Part shown: one piece after another, positions 31,697 through 42,904 of the stretch | Layout: the number at the start of each line of letters is the position of its first letter | Numbering within the stretch: the first letter of the stretch is position 1 | From: Taxillus chinensis | Lineage: Eukaryota > Streptophyta > Magnoliopsida > Santalales > Loranthaceae | Direction of reading: 5' to 3' | Assembly: GCA_023512835.1 (NCBI GenBank) | Contig: CM042089.1 | Coordinates: 16,790,562-16,854,561, forward strand | DNA: 64,000 bases | Notes under the pieces: generated by a model | Told to the model about the DNA's origin: nothing | Database searches by the model: none | The model's input: only the letters and a program-made list of their open reading frames with translations | Program-made: the position numbers and the translations under genes

Positions 31697-33221
31697 TGAT
31701 AACGTGCATTTTATGCCGTTATTCTAGTGTTTATTTAGGATGTTTAAGAGCATGATTAGAGCCTTATTGCTTCATATATCATATATATTTGCTCTAACCC
31801 CTAGGAAGATGCTAGTTGCAAATACATGCGTTTTTAAGCTGTTTTGGCAGGTTTTGGACCTCACTTTTGACATAGTAGATGGCCTCAAACAATTTGCGTG
31901 CAAGAACAAAAGATGCTTGGAATGATGTCCTCTAGCTGCCACAGAAATTTCAGAGCATTTGGAGCTGATTTGGATCTGCACGTGAATTCACCCAATTCAC
32001 GTGCAAGCCTATTTTTGCCTCTCAGGCCTCTTCATGATGCAAGGAAGCTTGGGGTGAAGTTTGAGCTGATTTGGAGGTGCACGTGAATTCACCATATCAC
32101 GTGCAAATTGGCGTGCAGAGATATTTTTGGACCGATCCAATCGTTTTTCCATGCCGATCATTTGTTCCTGAAGGCCCAAGTCCAAATTGTGGATGGAAGA
32201 TAGAGTTTTTAATGTTTCAAGTGTTACTTATCAAAACTACGCCGTTTTGATAAGTGGGCTAGGTTACACACCTCAAGGCCCATCCAAACTCTATAAATAC
32301 AAGCCTCCACGCCTCTGCTGTGCATGCCTAACCCCCACACACGTTTTAGAGAGAGAGAGAGGCTCCACGTCTTGGAGGCTGTCCTTGACCTAGGAGAGCA
32401 GCCGTCGCGGCCGTCGCAGCAGCACCGTCGCGGATTTTGGAGCCTGGATTTGAAGCTTTGCTTGTGCGCGTGATCAAGAAGAAGATGTTTAGCTTTTCTT
32501 GCTATGGTTTTGCTTGTAATCATGCGTGAGTAGTTCTTTTAATCTAGGGGAGCAATGTAGCCCCCTTGTTGCTTTGCCGTGTTTATGAATATTGGGTTTG
32601 AATGATTGAGTTTTGCATGTTTTATGAATCTGTTCTTAAGTTCTATCTTTGGATGTACACCTTGGTATTCTTAGCCCTAGTCCAAGGGCGGATTGAGATT
32701 CATAACTTATTTGTAATTGGTGTGATCATTATCCTTTTGCAAGTATGATTTATTGGCTTTGCATGTTTGTGTGTTTTGATGACCATTCTTGGCATACAAC
32801 TCTTAAAAGGACCTCAATGACCATTTGTTGTCCTTGGCTTATGTTTAGCATGTTTTCAATCAGACAACCCTAATACCATGAACCAGGAGAGATAACATAG
32901 GGAGGTGAAATTGTGACCCTAGATGCTTTTAATCCTTCAAACTTAATCCTAAAATCAGTTTACTTTCTTTGTTTATTCAGAAAACCACATAAAAATTAGA
33001 TCTTTAGTTTAAAAAAAGAAAACTTTTTGCCAAGACATTTTATAGAACAAGAGTAATTGGGTGATTTGATTTGAGAACTAGAGAACTAGGTTAATCCCTG
33101 TGGGTTCGACCCCTTTCTTGCTGCTATTCTTTTAGTGCAAACTTAGGGAATTTATTATTTTGAAGAGAGATTTAACGACATTAGCTAGCTCTTTTAGAGA
33201 GGCTAAAAATCTTGTCCGTCA
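31697..33221 (+). repeat. 5' LTR of GypH (1525 bp)
   Basis: It starts TGATAACGTGCATTTTATGC and ends ATCTTGTCCGTCA. U3 has two inverted CACGTGAATTCACC/AATTCACGTG blocks (about 31978-32012 and 32077-32105), a 30-bp palindrome (32226-32255), and a TATA box (TATAAAT, 32292-32298), followed by a GA run and GCCGTCGC repeats. The U3 part is homologous to the GypT U3. Confidence 0.93.
32226..32255. repeat. 30-bp palindrome in the GypH LTR
   Basis: Arms ACTTATCAAAAC and GTTTTGATAAGT around TACGCC, 37 bases upstream of the TATA box. The sister copy is at 41911-41940. It is the counterpart of the GypT palindromes. Confidence 0.88.
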
Positions 33222-33224
33222 AAT

Positions 33225-33242
33225 TGGCGCCGTTGCCGGGGA
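33225..33242 (+). promoter_or_regulatory. primer-binding site, Athila-type (GypH)
   Basis: TGGCGCCGTTGCCGGGGA, the standard Athila-lineage PBS, three bases after the LTR. Confidence 0.95.
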
Positions 33243-33568
33243 TTCAACGGTTAACTAGTTTTTAAAATCAACATTGAGTGAAATTGTTTGAATTCCGATC
33301 TTGGTGTTTTATTTTGTCTTTACTTTTCCGTTATTTGTTTTCTTTATTTGTTTATTTTGCATTGTTCGGAGCTGCTGGGTGTGTTCTTGTTGTTGTTTAA
33401 GGGAACATACATCAAGGATTCCTAGTTGTGCATGCAAAGAGAGGAGGATATACAATTTACGCGGGAACCTGAAAGGTTGTTCGGAGCTCGTCGTAGAGCA
33501 ACTAGGGGAAGCAAAGACGTGAGGCGGAAGAAGCATTACAGGGCTTGGAGCAATCCGTAGGCGATCCG

Positions 33569-35309
33569 ATGGCGGATCTCGGACCTGATGGTGGTGCACC
33601 GCAAGGAGGGGCCAATTACAATGGCCAATATCCAGAAGAAGAGGGTAATAGGTTTATGCCCAGAACCTTCTTAGATTATGCGAGGCCGATGATGTCGACC
33701 ATTATTCGGGGATTCGGCGGACAAGAGTCCAAGCGAATAGCTTCGAGCTGAAGCCGGCATTGATCAACATGGTGAGCAACAACGCATTTGGAGGAACAGC
33801 CGTGGACGATCCACACCAGCATTTGATGAGGTTCTACCAGGTGTGTGACACCATCAAGATCAACAACGTGTCGGAGGAGGCCATAAAGCTAAGGCTTTTC
33901 CCTTTCTCTTTAAGGGAAAGAGCTCTTGGCTGGTTCAACAGTCTACCAACAGGTTCAATCAACACTTGGGAGGAGATGCAGACCAAGTTCATGTCAAAGT
34001 ATTTCCCTCCTTCCAAGGTGATCCAGCTTAGAGGAGAGATTAGCAGGTTCAGGCAAGATGAGATGGAGACTCTTCATGAAGCTTGGGAGCGTTTCAAAGA
34101 CTTAGTGAGAAGATGCCCCGATCATGGAAGGCCCCAGTGGATTCAAATTGAATCTTTCTACACAGGTCTTCAGTCCCATTCACAAGACAAGGTGAATGCA
34201 GTCTTGGGAGGATGCTTGATGAATCTAGAGCCTGACGCAAAGCGAGAGCTCTTGGAGAGGTTGTCATTAGCTGATTGGCGGTGGTCTAATGTGCGTACTT
34301 CAAAGCCAAGGGAGAAGATTGCTTCAGTTGAAAATTCTTCCAATGATGTGCAAACACGGATTCAAGCTTTAGTGAAAGGCATGGAAGTATTGGCTCTCAA
34401 AGTTGAAGGATCACAAGCTTTACCATTAGTTGAGCAGGGCTGGAGTGGAGCTGAAGAAGCAAATTATGTTGGAGGAAAGGGCTTGTACCGGAAACATCAA
34501 TTTTATCCTCAACAACAACAACTAGGGTACAACCAGGAATCGCAAGCAATCTCAACCATTTCGGAGAACTCGAGAACCGAGGGGGAGATACCTCATTTCA
34601 AGACAAATATGTGCCCCCCAGGGGATTAAGCGGGAATCCGTATGCTACGGATAATTATTTGCACCCACCTCCGGGATTCGAAAGGAAAACAGCCTCGGCC
34701 TCAACAAAGAAAGAGGAAGGGTATATCGAATGTGGATGAGCCAACCAAAAGAGAGGATAATTTGGAGGAAAGGGTAGTCACACTAGAATCTTCAATTCAG
34801 AATATGGAGACTTCATTTAAGAGTATGGAGAAGTTACTTGTGAGCATGGCACGAATGCTAATCAAAGGGTGTCCACCAACACTTTTCCAAGTGACACCGA
34901 GGTGAACCCCAAGGAGAGTTGCAAGGCTATCACTCTAAGGAGCGGGAAGACACCGAATGAAGCCGAGGAGCCTAAGAAGAAGGCAAATCCAGAAGAACAG
35001 AGAAGTCCCTTGGAAGCCGATGACCAAGGAAAATCAGATAAAGTCAAGAAAGAGTGCAAGAGAAGAAGGACAAGCAACTTGAGTCAAGACAGAATAGCTG
35101 AAGAACAGAAGCAAGAACTCAGGCCTAGTATGCCATTTCCTCAGAGGCCGAGGAACCGGAGGGTTGAAGAAGAGTATGAGCGCTTCCCGAGTTTGTTCAA
35201 GAAGCTTGAGATTAACATTCCATTTGTGGAAGTTTTGGAGCAGATGCCTAGGTACAGAAAAATACATCAAAGATTTTGTGACAAAGAAGAGGAAATATGG
35301 GGATCATGA
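33569..35309 (+). pseudogene. Athila-type gag (GypH)
   Basis: The ATG at 33569 opens MADLGPDGGAP. After a frame change near 33745 the capsid domain runs 33760-34629 (AFGGTAVDDPHQHLMRFYQVCD, FPFSLRERALGWFNSLP, WEEMQTKFMSKYFPPSK), a Retrotrans_gag family signature. A stop at 34627 and another frame change lead to the C-terminal part (34869-35309) with CKAITLRSGK and FKKLEINIPFVEVLEQMP, both typical of Athila Gag. No classical CCHC knuckle is seen. The lesions make it non-functional as read. Confidence 0.87.
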
Positions 35310-35740
35310 GACGGTGGCGGTCACTAACGAGGTGAGCAAGTGTTGTTCAACGAGTTTGCCCATCAAGCATAAAGATCCGGGCAGCTTTTAATCTCCCTTG
35401 TGTGATTGGCAATGCACCAGCGACGAGGCCCTATGTGATTTAGGGGCCAGCATCAATTTGATTTCCTTCGCTTTGTATAAGCGGCTTGGGCTTAAGGGCA
35501 TGAAGCCCACTTCCATATCATTGCGGTTTGCGACCGGTCCACTGGAAGGCCTGAAGGAATCATTGAAGATGTGCTAATTAAAGTGGGCTCCTTCATATTT
35601 CCAGCGGATTTTGTTGTTTTGGAGATGGAAGAAGATAGAGGAGTTCAGCTACTCCTTGGAAGACCGTTTCTCGAACGGGTTGTGCATTGATTGATGTTGC
35701 TCAAGGGCAGCTAACTCGAGAATTAATGAGGAAACCTTAG
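35310..35740 (+). pseudogene. Athila-type protease region (GypH)
   Basis: Between gag and RT the frames encode LCDLGASINLISFALYKRLGL, with the retropepsin Asp in DLGAS, and a following LRFATGPLEG block. Frame changes at about 35540 and a stop near 35690 break the domain. Function would be polyprotein processing. Confidence 0.75.
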
Positions 35741-35748
35741 TCTTCCAC

Positions 35749-37156
35749 ATGGGGAAGGCTTTGCAAGGTCAAGAGGAGGAGGATTGCCTCTGGGTTGAAG
35801 ACCTTGAGGAATTGGTGGAAGACTACTTGGCAGAAGAAATTACTACCACCAATGATGGAGCCCTTCAGCTCATAGAAGCTCAACAAGATGAAGAGATGTA
35901 CTTGACAGCTGAGGAAGATGAGCAAACTACAAACTCTTTGGAGCAAGCTGAGGAGGAAAAAGAAGATGACATGCCTCCACTCTCCGGAATCAAAGGAGCT
36001 GCCTGGACACCTAAGGTATGAATTTCTAGACTCTACAAATCAATTCCCTGTCATTGTTGCTTCTAATTTGAATGATGTGGAGTGTACTCAATTGTTAGAA
36101 GTCCTTAGGAAACACAAAAAGGCCCTAGGATGGAACATTGAAGACATTAGGGGTATTAGTCCAGGGATTTGCATGCATAAGATTTTAATGAATGATGATT
36201 TTAAACCCACTGCTGAAAGACAAAGAAGATTAAACCCTGCTATGAAAGAAGTTGTTAGAAAAGAAATTTTAAAATGGAAAAATGCGGGTATAATTTATGC
36301 TATTTCTGATAGTGAGTGGGTGAGTCCATTGCATGTTGTGCCCAAGAAAGGGGGCATGACCGTGATTAAGAATGAGAAAAATGAATTGATCCCATCTCGC
36401 ACTGTGACGGGGTGGAGAGTGTGTGTTGACTATAGGAAGCTTAACAAGGCCACTAGGAAGGATCATTTTCCTCTTCCTTTCATTGACCAAATGTTGGATA
36501 GGTTAGTGGCTATAGTCACTCTTGCTTTTTAGATGGCTATTCCGGGTATAATCAGATCATGGTTAAGCCCGAGGACCAAGAAAAGACCACCTTCACGTGC
36601 CCTTTTGGCACATTTGCATTTAGGAGAATGCCATTTGGGCTTTGTAATGCCCCCGTACCTTTCAAAGGTGTATGATGGCTATTTTTCAGGGTTTGGTTGA
36701 GGAGATCATGGAGGTCTTCATGGATGACTTCTCGGTGTTTGGTTCCTCCTACCAACAAGTGCTTGAAAAATCTAGATGTGGTCTTAGAGAGTGTGAGGAG
36801 AAGGAACTAGTCCTAAATTGGGAGAAATGCCATTTCATGGTAACAGAGGGGATAGTTCTAGGGCACAAGGTGTCTGCACATGGTTTGGAGGTAGACAAGG
36901 CAAAAATCTCCACTATTGAGACTCGCCACCTCCAACCAATGAAAAAGGAGTGAGAAGTTTCCTTGGCCATGCTGGCTTTTATAGGAGATTTATTAAGGAC
37001 TTCTCAAAAATTGCAAAACCCATGAGTAGGTTGTTAGAAAAAGACACTAGCTTTGAGTTTAATGCAGATTGCTTAGAAGCTTTCAACATCCTAAAGGGTA
37101 AGTTAGTCACTGCACCTGTTATAGTTACACCGACTGGGCTCAACCTTTTGAGCTAA
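35749..37156 (+). pseudogene. Athila-type linker and reverse transcriptase (GypH)
   Basis: An acidic linker (35749-36021) precedes RT. RT motifs are spread over three frames: ALGWNIEDIRGISP, LNPAMKEVVRKEI, WVSPLHVVPKKGG and WRVCVDYRKLNKA in 36010-36532; the FGTFAFRRMPFGLCNA block at about 36600-36660; and VFMDDFSVFGSS (catalytic Asp pair at 36723-36728) in 36672-36953. Then comes FLGHAGFYRRFIKDFSK in 36950-37156. The catalytic residues are kept, but frame breaks near 36530, 36665 and 36945 inactivate the gene. Confidence 0.87.
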
Positions 37157-37485
37157 TGTGCGATGCGAGTGATTATGCTGTGGGGGTAGTCTTAGGGCAA
37201 AGGCGAGAAAAGGTGTTTAGGGTCATTTACTATGCTAGTAAGACCTTAGATGATGCTCAGCAACTATACCACCACCGAGAAAGAGTTGCTAGCCGTGGTT
37301 TATGGTCGCAACAAGTTTAGACCCTACCTTTTGGGGTCTAAAGTCATTGTTTACACTGATCATGCTGCGTTGAAATATTTGTTTGCTAAAAAAGAAGCTA
37401 AGCCACGCTTGATTAGGTGGGTTCTCCTCTTACAGAATTTGACCTTGAAATTAGAGACACAAAGGAGCCCTAAATTTCGTGGCTG
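37157..37485 (+). pseudogene. RNase H (GypH)
   Basis: This encodes LMCDASDYAVGVVLGQ, a [11 protein letters not shown] block, [20 protein letters not shown] and [24 protein letters not shown], the gypsy RNase H domain with its Asp-Glu-Asp residues. A stop at 37154 and a frame shift near 37255 split it from RT and within itself. Confidence 0.85.
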
Positions 37486-38836
37486 ATCACCTCTCCCGTG
37501 TGGAGAATGCACCTAAGTCTCTACCCATTGTAGATGACTTTCCCGATGAGAAGTTGTTTGAGGTGCATCATCTTCCTTGGTTTGTCGACATAGCAAATTA
37601 TTTAGCCACCGGGTTCATACCCAAGCGGTTAGACTACCACCAGAGAAAGAAATTGGTAGTGGACGCTAGGAAATACATTTGGGAAGACCCAATTCTTTAT
37701 AGGAGGTGTCCAGACCAAATCATAAGAAAGTGTGTCCTTGAGGAGGAGGTAGATGACATAATACATCATTGTCATGCATCACATTATGGGGGCCACTTTG
37801 GGGTGCAAGAGAACTCGTGGCTAAGATCATGCAAAGGTGGCTTTTATTGGCCTCACATGGTGAAAGACACCTATGTCTACATCAAAAAGTGTGATAGATG
37901 TCAAAGGGTAGGTGGTTTGTCTAGGAAAAATGAGATGCCCTTAATCGGAATCCTTCCTAGTTGAAATTTTTGACATTTGGGGCATTGACTTCATGGGGCC
38001 ATTCCCCAATTCCGATGGGTACTCATACATTTTGCTTGCTGTGGATTATGTGTCTAAGTGGGTAGAAGCTATTCCTACTAGAGTGAATGATGCTAGGGCT
38101 GTGACTCACTTCCTTACTAGGAACATCTTTAGCCGTTTTGGGACACCAAGGGCTATAATCAAGGATGAGGGTAGTCATTTCGCAACAAATTGTTTGATAA
38201 ATTATTGAACAAGTATGGTGTCACTCATAGGAAGTCTTTAGCTTACCACCCACAAGCTAATGGACAAGCGAAGTGTCCAACAGAGAGATTAAGGCCATTT
38301 TAGAGAAAACTGTTGGAGCCAATAGGAAAGATTGGTCTCAAAGGCTTGATGAAGCCTTATGGGCATATAGGACAGCTTACAAAACTCCCATTGGGATGTC
38401 ACCTTACCGTATTCTATATGGTAAGGCATGTCACTTGCCTGTGGAACTAGAACACAAGGCTCATTGGGCCTTGAAGAAGTTAAATTTCAACCCACAAGAG
38501 ATCAAGGAGCTTAGGATGACTCAATTAATTGAGTTAGATGAGCTTAGGTTGGATGCCTATGATAGTGCTAAATTTTACAAAGAAAGAACTAAGAAATGGC
38601 ATGATAGGCAACTCAACAATGAACCTTTAACCTTAGGGCAGAAAGTTCTTCTATTTAACACAAGGTTGAGGTTATTTCCTGGCAAATTAAGGTCCAAGTG
38701 GATGGGACCTTTTGTGATAGTTGATAAGAAGCCATATGGGAGCTTTGAGCTCCAAGTTGTAGATGGCAAGAAATTTTGGGTGAATGGCAATAGGCTGAAA
38801 CCATACTTTGATTCAACTCGAGAGGGAGATAGTTGA
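37479..38836 (+). pseudogene. integrase (GypH)
   Basis: 37479-37964 carries the zinc finger (HHCHASHYGGHFG, KCDRCQR). 37993-38208 carries the first two catalytic Asp positions ([13 protein letters not shown], and IKDEGSHF where DGG is usual). 38273-38836 carries the rest of the core, with the [26 protein letters not shown] motif and a C-terminal [16 protein letters not shown] domain. The catalytic Glu region near 38260-38280 falls at a frame break (a short deletion). The stop at 38834 ends pol. Confidence 0.86.
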
Positions 38837-39099
38837 TTCCCTCTCTTTCACCATTGCATGATCACCACCGAAAGTCTAGCTACGGACTTTAAATAAAGCG
38901 CTAGTTGGGAGGCAACCCAATGTTTATTGCTGTGTTTTATTTTATGTTATTTTCTCTTATTTGTTTTCTTCAATAAATTTGTTTGCAAGCTAACCATTGT
39001 GCAGGAGACTTTGTTCCTTTCTTAGCTAACCATGTGCGGGATGAGCAAATTTTTGGGTCCTGAACTTGTGGAATTGTTTTTAAAGTCAAAGTCAAGGAG
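38837..39099 (+). other. post-pol spacer (GypH)
   Basis: Non-coding; includes the GGGAGGCAACCCAATG block commonly seen just after Athila/Tat pol. No env start is seen. Confidence 0.5.
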
Positions 39100-39615
39100 C
39101 AAGGAGCAAGTGAAGCCCAAAAGTGCTTGAAGATGGGCTCAAACAATTCACGTGCAAGAGTTAAAGATGGTCCATAATGCATAATCAACTCAGTGGAGAA
39201 ATTTGGGCCAGTTTGGGCCTGGAACGTGAATTTGCACGTGAATTGCCCAATTCACGTGCACCTCCTTTTGAGTCGTAACTCTCTGGAATGGTAGATGAGG
39301 ACCATGTGAATCACGTTTACTCTTGCACGCGAATTGATAGCTGTCATATAGAGGCCCAAAAATGCAAAATACCGATTTTAGCCCTCCTAGAAGCTTCCCA
39401 CAATTCACGTGCGAAGGAAGTATTGCTTGCCACTCGGTGGGGACCCACCACCAAATTTTGGGACGATTCCGACCTGCACGTCATTTCAGCCAATTCACGT
39501 GCGAGGGTATTTTGGTCGAACACTCGAAAAGTTAGGGGCACGTGTATCACGCCAATTGGAGCATCTTACCTTCGCACGCTATATAAAGAGAGGCCATCTT
39601 CAAAGGCTTCCACTC
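39100..39615 (+). promoter_or_regulatory. internal U3-like promoter module (GypH)
   Basis: This stretch repeats the LTR style: CTCAAACAATTCACGTGC, GTGAATTGCCCAATTCACGT, several further AATTCACGTGC blocks, and then CTATATAAAGAGAGGC at about 39582-39597. It looks like a third, diverged copy of the U3 module. It could drive a transcript from the 3' region of the element, or be a relic of an older insertion. Function is inference. Confidence 0.55.
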
Positions 39616-39810
39616 CAAAATCACTCCAGGGGGATCTTTGTTTACTACTACATGATGGCTATTCTGCAAGGGAGAGAAACTTTGGAAGTGCGCGGCGAGA
39701 CGTCGGCCGACTTTGTGGCTCAGGTCGACGAATGGTGGCCAATGTCATCTACTATTACAAGTGTGCCAAACCAGGGGTAAGTGTTTTTCCTACTCCCTAT
39801 TTTATGCCAT

Positions 39811-39840
39811 GAGGACATAGCATATTTTAAGTGTGGTGTA
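39811..39840 (+). repeat. internal PPT-like motif (GypH)
   Basis: GAGGACATAGCATATTTTAA followed by GTGTGGTGTA closely resembles the sequence just before the 3' LTR (41350-41379: GAGGACAAGCAATGGCTCAA then GTGTGGTGTA). Confidence 0.7.
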
Positions 39841-39893
39841 TAGGGAGTTACTTGAGCCACTTGCTTGTCTTTTATATTGTGATTGCATGTTTT

Positions 39894-39926
<33 letters not shown>

Positions 39927-40599
39927 CAAAACAAACACTGTTTTTAGTTGCATGATTTTTGAGTTGTTTGCTTGAATGATTTGTTTGTGGAGACATGGAT
40001 ATTAAGTATGCAATTTTGGCTTAAAATTTAATTTTTATGCCACATTAGTATCATGTTGTGATAAGGGTGTTAAAGTAGTTAAAATGTGCTCTGAATTGGT
40101 TTAATCATGTCTATATCTCTTGAATGATATCACCATGTTTTTGGAGCTGAGTTTTGAATATTAGCTGAGCATGAAATGCTATGATAGACCTAAGTAACCC
40201 TTAAAGTTGAGTGAAAAAGAAATGAAAAATGAGAACAGACTTCTTTTTTAGCCCTTGAGTGACATTTCTGGTTTATGGGTAATAGTTTGATTTGCTACTC
40301 ATCTTGCATTCAACATTGGTTATTTAATGGTAGGAGTCAAGTAAGCATGTGATTACTTATTAGTGCTCGGTGTTTGGTGTTTAGTTAGGATGCAAGACCT
40401 CTAAGTCATTGTGACTTGTCTTTGCATTCTTTTCTTTATTGTGTGATAGTATTGGAAAAGGCTGTGATTTAGAATGTGAAAAAGCCATCACTTAATTGGA
40501 AATGGGATGTGAGACTTCAATGAATTATTGTCTCTCCTTATGTAGCAAAATGGCAAGGGGTATGCATTAGAAAAATCGGTCTTATTTGTTTGTTATGTG

Positions 40600-40634
<35 letters not shown>

Positions 40635-41349
40635 TGAATAATCCATCAAGGGAGAGCATAAAATGCAACCTTGTAAGGTTATTACTAAAAAAAAAAAAAA
40701 AAAAAAAAAGAAAAGAAAGATTCGAATAAAAGCCACAATGGCTTGATGTTTATGTGTGATTGTTTAGATTTGTGAAGCCACATTGGCTGAATTGTGTTTT
40801 GTTTTGAGAGTGTTGAGCTCAACCCTTAGCTCATGTTTTGTTTATTCAGTTATTAGAATAGAGTGTGAGTTTATTGAGTTTAGACTAGAGTGTGAGTTCA
40901 AATAAAGTAGAATAGAGAGTGTGTTTTCTTTGATGAGCACAATAGGGAACTCTCATGATTGCTTGGCAAGTACTTAATCAATAGGTGATGGCGAGTGTAG
41001 AGATAGAGTTTTTCCATCCATTGTTCATTGATAGGCATTGGGCTTGAGAATTATTATATTTGAGTGAGGCTGCTTATCCTTGGTAAGAACTTAAAGGGAA
41101 ACTAGGTGCTATTTTATCATGGATTGCTTGCTCATATCTGAAATTTAAGTGGAGATATTGCATGGTTGTTGGACTAGGGATATGGACATGAATGAACTGA
41201 GTTATGACTCATTTTGATGCTTAAATTCCCATTTCATCATGATTGAGTTGCATGCTTAGGAAACCATGATTCTCCTTGATTGTTATTTTATTTTTCTTCC
41301 GTTTGATCGTGTGTTTATTTTATTTTTGCATGTTTGTATGTTTTTGCTT
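39841..41349 (+). other. 3' non-coding region with poly(A) tracts (GypH)
   Basis: AT-rich, without coding motifs. It contains three long A runs: about 29 A at 39898-39926, 29 A at 40603-40631 and 23 A at 40687-40709. Athila elements often have such a region between pol and the 3' LTR, sometimes with an env-like gene; none is recognisable here. Confidence 0.6.
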
Positions 41350-41381
41350 GAGGACAAGCAATGGCTCAAGTGTGGTGTATT
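41350..41381 (+). promoter_or_regulatory. terminal PPT region (GypH)
   Basis: GAGGACAAGCAATGGCTCAA then GTGTGGTGTATT directly precedes the 3' LTR, the conserved pre-LTR sequence of Athila-type elements. The G run usual in this motif is interrupted (GTGTGGTG). Confidence 0.75.
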
Positions 41382-42899
41382 TGATAACGTGCATTTTATG
41401 CCGTTATTCTAGTGTTTATTTAGGATGTTTAAGAGCATGATTAGAGCCTTATTGCTTCATATATCATATATATTTGCTCTAACCCCTAGGAAGATGCTAG
41501 TTGCAAATACATGCGTTTTTAAGTCGTTTTGGCAGGTTTTGGACCTCACTTTTGACATAGTAGATGACCTCAAACAATTTGCGTGCAAGAACAAAAGATG
41601 CTTGGAATGATGTCCTCTAGCTGCCACAGAAATTTCAGAGCATTTGGAGCTGATTTGGATCTGCACGTGAATTCACCCAATTCACGTGCAAGCATATTTT
41701 TGCCTCTCAGGCCTCTACATGATGCAAGGAAGCTTGGGGAGAAGTTTGAGCTGATTTGGAGGTGCACGTGAATTCACCATATCACGTGCAAATTGGCGTG
41801 CAGAGATATTTTTGGACCGATCCAATCGTTTTTCCATGCTGATCATTTGTTCCTGAAGGCCCAAGTCCAAATTGTGGATGGAAGATAGAGTTTTTAATGT
41901 TTCAAGTGTTACTTATCAAAACTACGCCGTTTTGATAAGTGGGCTAGGTTACACACCTCAAAGCCCATCCAAACTCTATAAATACAAGCCTCCACGCCTC
42001 TGTTAGCCATGCCTAACCCCCACACACGTTTTAGAGAGAGAGAGAGGCTCCACGTCTTGGAGGCTGTCCTTGACCTAGGAGAGCAGCCGTCGCAGCCCGT
42101 CGCGGCAGCCGTCGCGGATTTTGGAGCCTGGATTTGAAGCTTTGCTGTGCGCGTGATCAAGAAGAAGATGTTTAGCTTTTCTGCTATGGTTTTGCTTGTA
42201 ATCATGCGTGAGTAGTTCTTTTAATCTAGGGGAGCAATGTAGCCCCCTTGTTGCTTTGCTGTGTTTATGAATATTGGGTTTGAATGATTGAGTTTTGCAT
42301 GTTTTATGAATCTGTTCTTAAGTTCTATCTTTGGATGTACACCTTGGTATTCTTAGCCCTAGTCTGGGGCGGATTGAGATTCATAACTTATTTGTGATTG
42401 GTGTGATCATTATCCTTTTGCAAGTATGATTTATTGGCTTTGCATGTTTGTGTGTTTTGATGACCATTCTGGCATACAACTCTTAAAAGGACCTCAATGA
42501 CCATTTGTTGTCCTTGGCTTATGTTTAGCATGTTTTCAATCGGACAACCCTAATACCATGAACCAGTAGAGATAACATAGGGAGGTGAAATTGTGACCCT
42601 AGATGCTTTTAATCCTTCAAACTTAATCCTAAAATCAGTTTACTTTCTTTGTTTATTCGAAAACCACATAAAAATTAGATCTTTAGTTTAAAAAAGAAAA
42701 CTTTTTGCCAAGACATTTTATAGAACAAGAGTAATTGGGTGATTTGATTTGAGAACTAGAGAACTAGGTTAATCCCTGTGGGTTCGACCCCTTTCTTGCT
42801 GCTATTCTTTTAGTGCAAACTTAGGGAATTTATTATTTTGAAGAGAGATTTAACGACATTAGCTAGCTCTTTTAGAGAGGCTAAAAATCTTGTCCGTCA
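41382..42899 (+). repeat. 3' LTR of GypH (1518 bp)
   Basis: The sister of 31697-33221 has the same U3 blocks, palindrome (41911-41940) and TATA box (41977-41983). It ends TTGTCCGTCA, followed by the TSD aatat. Confidence 0.94.
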
Positions 42900-42904
42900 A
42901 ATAT

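Larger units (their letters stand above)
31697..42899 (+). mobile_element. GypH: Athila-like Ty3/gypsy element (11.2 kb)
   Basis: It has complete structural ends: LTRs 31697-33221 and 41382-42899 (TG...CA), the Athila-type PBS, gag, protease, RT, RNase H, integrase, a 2.5-kb 3' region and a PPT-like sequence, flanked by the TSD aatat. It inserted into ORF1b of GypO. Gag and pol are broken by several frameshifts and stops. No env gene is recognisable. The LTRs differ at a few dozen positions by eye, including many one-base indels. Confidence 0.93.

Noticed and set aside
34869..35309. A separate basic nuclear protein gene
   Set aside because: CKAITLRSGK and the KKLEINIPF block identify it as the C-terminal part of Athila-type Gag.
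39288..39812. 174-codon frame as an Athila env-like gene
   Set aside because: No signal peptide or membrane segment; it overlaps the CACGTG promoter-like module and begins inside it.
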